Source of the DNA: Treponema_I sp045599005
GTDB lineage: Bacteria > Spirochaetota > Spirochaetia > Treponematales > Treponemataceae
Direction: 5' to 3'
Assembly (NCBI GenBank): GCA_045599005.1
Contig: JAZRVF010000019.1
Coordinates: 23,090 to 87,089, forward strand
DNA length: 64,000 nt
A model generated the notes under the pieces. That model had not been told where the DNA came from. It did not search any database and saw only the letters and a program-made list of their open reading frames with translations. Numbering within the stretch: the first letter of the stretch is position 1; every line of letters begins with the position of its first letter. Of the stretch, positions 59,201 through 64,000 are shown in pieces. The position numbers and the translations under genes are program-made.

Positions 59201-60973
59201 TTATTTTTTTTTGCCGAAGAGTTTCTGGATAATTCCAAGAATACCGGCACTGCCTTTTTTGGTTTCTGCAGTTTTTGGTGTCTGGACTGGAACCTTCTGA
59301 ACCGGTTTTTCTGATCTTTCGGGTCTGTTTGAAGCGGCTTTTGCAGGGGCAGCTTTGTTTTCTGTTCTGCTGGCAGATTTTTTGCCGTCTGCTCCCTGTC
59401 TGGGTTTCTGATTTTTTCCGCCGTTCTTTCCATTATTGCGTTTTGCGTTGTCTTTTGCTTTTGGTGTCTGAGGATTTGCAGCTGTTGCACCAGCATTGCC
59501 TGCCGCAGAATCAAGAGCCGCTGTATTTGCCTTTGAAGCATATTTTTCTTTGTAGATCTTCATGCGCTCTTCGAAAGACATTGATGCAAGCTCTGCAGAA
59601 ACTGTATCATTGCGCTCTGTTCTGTAATCTGTTCTGTCACGGCGGTCAGAACGACGCTCATTCCTGCCGTTTCTGTCCTTGCGGTCTTTGCCACGGCTGT
59701 CTCTGTCACCATAACTTCTTTCACCACGTCCACGGGATTCTCCGCGGCGGCCGTCTCTGTGTCCGTCACGTCTGCCGTGAGGACGGTCCTCATCATCGTC
59801 ATAGCGGTCGGTCTTGATGTATACGCCTTCCGATGCGTCCTGTGCAAGCATGTCTTCTGTGGCCATGCTTGCCGGAATCGGTTTGTCAATGTAGCGTTCA
59901 ATCGCAGGAAGGTTGTAGACGTCCTGTTCACTGCAGAAAGTGTAGGCTTTTCCTGATTTTCCGGCTCTTGCTGTGCGTCCGATGCGGTGGACATAATTCT
60001 CTGCTTCGTTCGGCAGGTCATAGTTTACGACCATTGCAAGGTCATCAACATCAATTCCACGGGCTGCAACGTCTGTTGCAACAAGGCAGGTGACCGCACC
60101 GCTCTTGAAGTCTTCCAGAACCTGAAGACGTTTTGCCTGGGGCAGGTCGCCGATGATGAACTGGGCATTGATTCCGTTCATCTGCAGCCGTTTTGCGATC
60201 ACTTCGCAGGAACGTTTTGTATTGCAGAAAATAATAACGCTTTCGGGTTTCTCATTTTTGAGGATACCGATAAGCAGCTTTGTTTTTTCGTCACTGGAGA
60301 CATGGATCAGAATCTGATCGATTTCTTCTATTGTAACGTGTTCCGGCTCAATGGTGATTTCTTTTGCGTCACAGGTGTATTCCCATGCCAGGTTTTTGAC
60401 ATAGGTGTTCAGTGTGGCACTGAAAAGCATTGTCTGGCGGTTTTCCTGAGAGGGAAGGACTTTGATCAGTGTGCGAAGGTCAGGATAAAATCCCATGTCG
60501 AACATGCGGTCTGCTTCGTCAACAACCAGGAAGGCAACGTCAGAAAGATCCAGGGCACCGGATTCCTGCAGGTCGATAAGGCGGCCCGGTGTTCCCACCA
60601 TAATGTCGATGCCTTTCTTTATCATGTCCTTCTGTTTTTCATAGCCTACGCCGCCGTAAAAACTGAAGGATCTGAGACTTGTTCCTGAGGCAAGAGTCTT
60701 TGCTTCTTCTTCCACCTGAACTGCCAGTTCGCGGGTGGGAACCATGATAAGTGCTTTCTTGCCCTTAAGTTCCGGTTTTGAAAGCATCTGCTCCAGCATA
60801 AGGATAAGATATGCTGCTGTTTTTCCTGTACCAGTCTGTGACTGTACATACAGATCATCACCGGATCTTCCGGTGGTAAGAACCTGTTCCTGAACAGGTG
60901 TGCAGGTTGTGTAACCTGCGTTTTCAATGCCTTTCATCAGTGAAGCATTGAGTTGGAATTCTGTAAAGTTCAT
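59201..60973 (-). CDS. DEAD-box RNA helicase with long low-complexity tail
   Basis: A 590-residue helicase. Residues about 1-370 have all core motifs: Q motif near F4 (FTEFQLNASL), QSQTGTGKTAA, PTRELAVQ, VDEADRM, FSATLN, VATDVAARGID and HRIGRTARAG. Residues about 390-460 are Arg/Asp/Gly-rich and 490-590 Ala/Lys/Pro-rich with a basic end, as in CsdA/RhlE-type RNA-binding tails. It is probably involved in ribosome assembly or mRNA turnover, especially in cold. AGAGAAGAG precedes the ATG. Confidence 0.93.
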   Translation of the reverse strand: MNFTEFQLNASLMKGIENAGYTTCTPVQEQVLTTGRSGDDLYVQSQTGTGKTAAYLILMLEQMLSKPELKGKKALIMVPTRELAVQVEEEAKTLASGTSLRSFSFYGGVGYEKQKDMIKKGIDIMVGTPGRLIDLQESGALDLSDVAFLVVDEADRMFDMGFYPDLRTLIKVLPSQENRQTMLFSATLNTYVKNLAWEYTCDAKEITIEPEHVTIEEIDQILIHVSSDEKTKLLIGILKNEKPESVIIFCNTKRSCEVIAKRLQMNGINAQFIIGDLPQAKRLQVLEDFKSGAVTCLVATDVAARGIDVDDLAMVVNYDLPNEAENYVHRIGRTARAGKSGKAYTFCSEQDVYNLPAIERYIDKPIPASMATEDMLAQDASEGVYIKTDRYDDDEDRPHGRRDGHRDGRRGESRGRGERSYGDRDSRGKDRKDRNGRNERRSDRRDRTDYRTERNDTVSAELASMSFEERMKIYKEKYASKANTAALDSAAGNAGATAANPQTPKAKDNAKRNNGKNGGKNQKPRQGADGKKSASRTENKAAPAKAASNRPERSEKPVQKVPVQTPKTAETKKGSAGILGIIQKLFGKKK

Positions 60974-60987
60974 CTCTTCTCTTTGTC

Positions 60988-61008
60988 GCGGAAAACTCGA
61001 TGTTCCGC
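60988..61008 (-). promoter_or_regulatory. Hairpin in the helicase leader
   Basis: On the minus strand GCGGAA and TTCCGC form a 6-bp stem around a 9-base loop, ending 14 bases before the ATG region. A TATATA stretch lies just upstream at about 61011-61016. A role in autoregulation of the helicase is possible. Confidence 0.4.
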
Positions 61009-61202
61009 ATGTATATAATTTTGGGGCGTTTTACTGCTGTTCAAAAGCCCAATACATTTCATCTTTGTGCCGAAAACGGCTGTTTTGTGGTCTTGGAAAC
61101 CACGGAAAAAGGTTGGAAAAGTTTACGAAATAGTGCTTTACTCTAGCATTTTTTGTATGAAGCCGCAAGACTGTGACTGTCATTCTGTGAAGAAAAGGGG
61201 CT

Positions 61203-61238
61203 GGAGCGACGCCGGCTGATAATTACGGAAGTCGCTCC
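61203..61238 (-). terminator. Terminator of the Na/Pi cotransporter gene
   Basis: GGAGCGAC and GTCGCTCC form an 8-bp stem. On the minus strand TTCC follows the first arm directly, as in the long-hairpin family, but the loop is only 20 bases and there is no conserved apex. It may be a minimal or deleted relative. A T-rich tail (CCCCTTTTCTTC) follows. Confidence 0.65.
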
Positions 61239-61253
61239 CTGACAGACAGTATT

Positions 61254-62903
61254 TTACTCAGCAGAAAGCTGTTCGGAAATGCTGAATGCGTGGTCACCGA
61301 TTTTTTCAATCTGGCGGACAATGTCAATGTACAGAAGCTCTGTCTTGACGTCAGCACCTTTTTCAAGACGCTTCCGGGCAAGTTTTTTCAGTTCCTTGCG
61401 GACTGCATCAATCTGATTCTCCAGATTTGCGGCATATGCAAGTTTTTCTTTGTCCAGATGCTGATTGATGTTGCTGCATACAAAAGAAAGGAAATCCCGG
61501 GCCATGTCCACGTAAGGAACAAGTTTCTCCATGTCGTCCTTTACGAATTCCATCTCTTTGTCAATGCTCCGCTTGATCAGCATGGTGACGCTGAGACATT
61601 CGTCAGTCATGGATTCCAGGTCTTCGGTGATCTGGATCATTCTTGCAAGGTGACTCCGCTGCTTTCCTGTTACAGGCAGCTTCTCGCAGTTCAGAATGTA
61701 GGACACAATCTGCTCATGCATCTGGTCGCAGTAATCTTCCTCGTGTTTTATCTGTTCAAACTCGGAGTCAATAAAAGCCTGATTCCGTTCGACAATGCCT
61801 TTCTTGATGCGGTTCACCATTGTTCCTGCGACGTTTGCCATGTCGGAAATCTCTTTTTCAAGGCGGACAATGTGTGCTGCAATATTGTCCTTGACACCTG
61901 CAGCCTCCTGAAAATCCAGACGGTAGGTGGAACTGTCTTTGCTGGTTCCGCTGTCTTTTACGAAAAGCCGTGCGAGAGCCATCACCTGGTTTGCGAAAGG
62001 CATGAAAAGCAGTGTTGTGATTGCCTTGAAAACTGTATGAAGCACGGAAATGCGGATTGCAATGTTTGCGCCGGCAGAGAGGAATGTGACCAGATTCAGC
62101 AGCGGTTTGAAGAAAATAAGTGCCACGATTGTACCGATGGTGTTGAAAAGCACGTGAACCACGGCGGAGCGCCTGGCGTCCGGGCTGGTTCCGATTGAGG
62201 CAAGCACCGCATCGATTGTGGAACCGATGTTGCTTCCTAATGTCATGGCGGCGGCTGTTTCCCAGGTGATGATGCTGTTGTATGCCATTGTGATAACGAT
62301 GGCGCTGAAAGCACTGGATGAATGCATAAGGGCCGTGATTGCGATACCGATTGCAAAACTGATCAGGATGGAAAGAACTCCGTAGTCCTGGATCTGCTCA
62401 AGGAATCCCAGCTGACTGGGATCAAAGGAGAATACGTCGGAAAGCCAGCTGAGTCCCAGGAAAAGGGCTCCGAAACCCATGATTGCCTCACCGATGTTTT
62501 TTGTCTGGGGTTTTTTGGACATGGTGAGGAAAAATCCTACACCGAAAACAGGAATGGCAAAGTCCGCGATCTTGAAGTTGAAGCCGAAGAAAGAAACGAT
62601 CCATGCGGTGATTGTGGTTCCGATGTTTGCACCGTAAATTACGCCGAGAGACTGTTTTAGGGTCAGGAGTCCGGCGTTCACGAAGGAGACAACCATTGCG
62701 GTTGTTGCGCCTGATGACTGGATGATCATTGTGACGGCCATACCGGTCAGAAGTCCATAAACACTGTTGCCTGTCAGATGCCCCAGTGTGCGCTGCAGTT
62801 TTTCGCCGGAGCTTTTCTGAACACCGTCGCTCATCATTCTCATGCCGTAAAGCAGAAATCCAAGACTGCCAACAAGCTGGCAGAGTGTGTTTATAACGGT
62901 CAT
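61254..62903 (-). CDS. Na/Pi cotransporter family protein with PhoU-like domain
   Basis: A 549-residue protein. Residues about 1-310 hold two NptA/PNaS repeats (QSSGATTAMVVSFVNAG, then HSSSAFSAIVITMAYN), each with the QSS/SSS signature, across about eight membrane helices. Residues about 340-549 are a PhoU-like helical domain (KRIKKGIVER..., ending KIGDHAFSISEQL). It may import phosphate with sodium. A promoter lies upstream and a terminator downstream. A decayed copy of its C terminus is at 39788-40014. Confidence 0.9.
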   Translation of the reverse strand: MTVINTLCQLVGSLGFLLYGMRMMSDGVQKSSGEKLQRTLGHLTGNSVYGLLTGMAVTMIIQSSGATTAMVVSFVNAGLLTLKQSLGVIYGANIGTTITAWIVSFFGFNFKIADFAIPVFGVGFFLTMSKKPQTKNIGEAIMGFGALFLGLSWLSDVFSFDPSQLGFLEQIQDYGVLSILISFAIGIAITALMHSSSAFSAIVITMAYNSIITWETAAAMTLGSNIGSTIDAVLASIGTSPDARRSAVVHVLFNTIGTIVALIFFKPLLNLVTFLSAGANIAIRISVLHTVFKAITTLLFMPFANQVMALARLFVKDSGTSKDSSTYRLDFQEAAGVKDNIAAHIVRLEKEISDMANVAGTMVNRIKKGIVERNQAFIDSEFEQIKHEEDYCDQMHEQIVSYILNCEKLPVTGKQRSHLARMIQITEDLESMTDECLSVTMLIKRSIDKEMEFVKDDMEKLVPYVDMARDFLSFVCSNINQHLDKEKLAYAANLENQIDAVRKELKKLARKRLEKGADVKTELLYIDIVRQIEKIGDHAFSISEQLSAE

Positions 62904-62971
62904 ATGGATCCTTCGAGTGGTTCCTGAAAAACTGTTATGTTGTTCCGGAATCCCTGAAATATGAATGAGTC

Positions 62972-63000
62972 ATAATACCGCGTTGCAAGGTTTTTTGCAA
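62972..63000 (-). promoter_or_regulatory. Promoter of the Na/Pi cotransporter gene
   Basis: On the minus strand TTGCAA, 17 bases, TATTAT. Leader about 60 bases, with AAGGA before the ATG. Confidence 0.7.
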
Positions 63001-63046
63001 TTTGCTGATGGAAAGCAGAGGCTGTTTTGCTCAGGTTTTCCAAGGC

Positions 63047-63151
63047 AAAAAAAATGGCAGCCTTCCGTCAGGTCTCTGTTGAGAACTTGAGTTGTGCTGA
63101 TGCACAAGCAAGTTCTCAACAAAGCCCCTGACTCCGGCTGCCATTTTTTTT
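63047..63151. repeat. Long-hairpin element 4
   Basis: Outer arms AAAAAAAATGGCAGCC (from 63047) and GGCTGCCATTTTTTTT (to 63151); internal loop TTCC (63063-63066) opposite TCC (63133-63135); next stem GTCAGG/CCTGAC; then GTTGAGAACTT/AAGTTCTCAAC; apex TTGTGC-TGAT-GCACAA. A and T tracts flank both sides. Confidence 0.88.
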
Positions 63152-63178
63152 ACATTTCCTATCTCGCTCTCCAGTGCG

Positions 63179-63281
63179 AAAAAACATGTTGCCGGAGTCA
63201 GAGGGGGCGTTGCGTGCCTGCTTGTGCGAGGCACAACTCAGGTAAAGCAACGAACCTCTGACGAAAGACAACATGCTTTTT
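63179..63281. repeat. Long-hairpin element 5
   Basis: Reverse orientation relative to element 4. Outer arms CATGTTG/CAACATG with A/T tracts; internal loop TTTC (minus strand, a variant of TTCC) opposite TCC; stem GTCAGAGG/CCTCTGAC; GTTGC/GCAAC; apex TTGTGC-CTC-GCACAA. It is one of two tandem copies about 132 bases apart. Confidence 0.88.
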
Positions 63282-63308
63282 GTCAATTTTCAATCTCGCT
63301 TTCCAGCC

Positions 63309-63412
63309 AAAAAAACATGTTGCCGGAGTAGGAATTTATGTTGCGTCCTGCTTGTGCGAGGCACAACTCAGGTTAAGCAACAGAAATCCTGACGGAAGGC
63401 AGCATGTTTTTT
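63309..63412. repeat. Long-hairpin element 6
   Basis: Tandem partner of element 5, same orientation, also preceded by CTCGCT.TCCAG. Outer arms ACATGCTGCC/GGCAACATGT with A/T tracts; internal loop TTCC opposite TCC; middle stem around AAATCCT (right) and AGGAATTT (left); GTTGC/GCAAC; apex TTGTGC-CTC-GCACAA. Together with elements 4 and 5 it fills most of the 589-base divergent gap. Confidence 0.88.
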
Positions 63413-63492
63413 CACATTTTCGTAACTTTTTTCATAAAACAATATATGCAGACATATTCCTGCACAGACTATTCCCTAAGGATTTTACACAA

Positions 63493-64000
63493 ATGAACAG
63501 AAAAGAGATTGAGAAACTTCTTGACCCGGATCTTATCGCAGAAGCCAAGGAACGCATCGCCCACGGTGAAAGGATCAGCCTGAAAAGCGACGTCGGCTTC
63601 AAACTGTTCCTGGGCCGCGACACACCCGCATCCAGATACTGCCTGAAGGCATTTCTCACAGCCCTTCTCGGTAAGACCGTTACCGAGGCCACAGTGATCA
63701 ACAGCGAGATACTCCCGGAGTACTTCCAGAACCGACAGTGCCGGCTTGACATAAACTGCGTCTACAACGGGACGGACAGGGCAAACCTTGAGATGCAGGT
63801 TGTGAAGAAGACTGCGTCCCAGGAGAAGCGTGCCATGTATTACGCATCAAAGCTGATGTCAGCAAGCCTGAGAAAGGGCGAGGATTACGGGACGATTCCC
63901 GAAGTCCACCAGGTCTTCCTCTGCGACTTCCGGATCATAGAGGACGGAGACTTTTACCACGTGTACAGTTTCCGTGACGTGAACAACAATGTCCTTTCAG
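63493..64000 (+). CDS. Rpn-family PD-(D/E)XK nuclease/transposase (3'-truncated by window end)
   Basis: At least 169 residues, running off the window. SDVGFKLFLG (D33, the DxxFKxxF motif) and the later RLDINCVYNG ... NLEMQ block are the Rpn/PD-(D/E)XK signatures: the Asp of RLDI and Glu of EMQ are expected metal ligands. Relatives (RpnA-E, PF12784-type) are DNA endonucleases that stimulate RecA-independent recombination and are often present in many copies. ATG 63493 is the first ATG of the frame after the repeat block; the ribosome-binding site is weak. The gene is immediately downstream of three long-hairpin elements. Confidence 0.85.
   Translation, partial: MNRKEIEKLLDPDLIAEAKERIAHGERISLKSDVGFKLFLGRDTPASRYCLKAFLTALLGKTVTEATVINSEILPEYFQNRQCRLDINCVYNGTDRANLEMQVVKKTASQEKRAMYYASKLMSASLRKGEDYGTIPEVHQVFLCDFRIIEDGDFYHVYSFRDVNNNVLS

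Noticed and set aside
59987..60688. 233-codon plus-strand frame opposite the DEAD helicase
   Set aside because: The helicase motifs on the other strand are complete; this frame is a mirror of them.
61290..62198. 302-codon frame antisense to the Na/Pi cotransporter
   Set aside because: It lies wholly opposite a well-supported gene, is Cys/Phe/His-rich and matches no family; it is a shadow of codon bias.
37048..63412. Long hairpins as integron attC sites
   Set aside because: Treponema can carry integrons, but the elements lack the RYYYAAC and GTTRRRY core sites, do not flank gene cassettes in series, and no integron integrase is in the window.
37048..63412. Long hairpins as ordinary intrinsic terminators only
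   Set aside because: Some have A/T tracts and may terminate, but elements 2 and 3 lack them, three lie between divergent 5' ends, and the conserved internal loop and apex are not explained by termination.
1..64000. tRNA, rRNA, CRISPR arrays, prophage or insertion-sequence transposase genes
   Set aside because: Intergenic regions were read for cloverleaf, spacer-repeat and transposase signatures and none was found, apart from the Rpn-type gene at the right edge.

Overview
The window reads as chromosomal DNA of a spirochaete, most likely a carbohydrate-using, gut- or rumen-type Treponema. This is inferred from protein style only: many exported proteins with no recognisable domain, outer-membrane barrel candidates, FlgD-type Ig repeats, a methyl-accepting chemotaxis protein, ferredoxin-dependent 2-oxoacid oxidation, and a GH120 xylosidase with a cellobiose-epimerase-like enzyme. 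No rRNA, tRNA, CRISPR array, prophage or conjugation genes were seen. Coding density is high, and genes run in short operons with 1-14 base overlaps.

Layout. 1-5 kb: the 3' part of aroB, a DUF218 membrane protein, then leftward genes for a MATE exporter, ribosomal protein L28, dihydrofolate reductase and a PhnP-like hydrolase. 5-14.8 kb: cell-surface genes (small secreted protein, barrel, FecR protein, a 1425-residue exported protein, another barrel) ending in a KamA-type radical SAM enzyme. 14.8-19.6 kb: a sigma-70 family factor behind a near-consensus sigma-54 promoter, a divergent polysaccharide deacetylase, tsaD, and a split chromate transporter. 19.6-25.5 kb: a PARG-like protein overlapping a PIN-domain protein, a small phosphatase, an envelope protein, a PfkB kinase and an AraC regulator. 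25.6-30.7 kb: an envelope operon (barrel, OmpA/FlgD-Ig protein) translationally coupled to an orphan DNA methyltransferase. 30.8-37 kb: corA and a complete branched-chain amino-acid ABC transporter (livKHMGF). 37-44 kb: a chemotaxis receptor with an upstream mini-ORF, a degraded Na/Pi transporter fragment, an XRE-cupin regulator with an acyl-CoA ligase, and a lysA-like decarboxylase. 44-50.5 kb: DUF4867, GH120, AEC transporter, DUF2974 and MFS genes. 50.6-53.3 kb: a four-subunit 2-oxoacid:ferredoxin oxidoreductase that may act with the liv system in branched-chain amino-acid catabolism (inference). 53.3-64 kb: a lipoprotein with an attenuator-like leader, sugar epimerase, HAD phosphatase, ABC-F protein, DEAD helicase, Na/Pi cotransporter and a truncated Rpn-type nuclease gene.

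The most unusual content is non-coding. Six elements of about 94-105 bases (37.05, 43.77, 43.90, 63.05, 63.18 and 63.31 kb) fold as long hairpins. Five share an asymmetric internal loop (TTCC, or TTTC in one, opposite TCC), and five share a TTGTGC/GCACAA apical stem. The stems between these modules differ in sequence but stay complementary. Three of them lie in tandem between divergent promoters, beside the Rpn-type gene, where termination is not an obvious need. Other regulatory features are a sigma-54 to sigma-70 cascade, several genes whose ATG sits 6-7 bases after a -10 box with no Shine-Dalgarno sequence, a short promoter-to-terminator unit before livK, and hairpin/T-tract structures directly before start codons (tsaD, lysA-like, lipoprotein).
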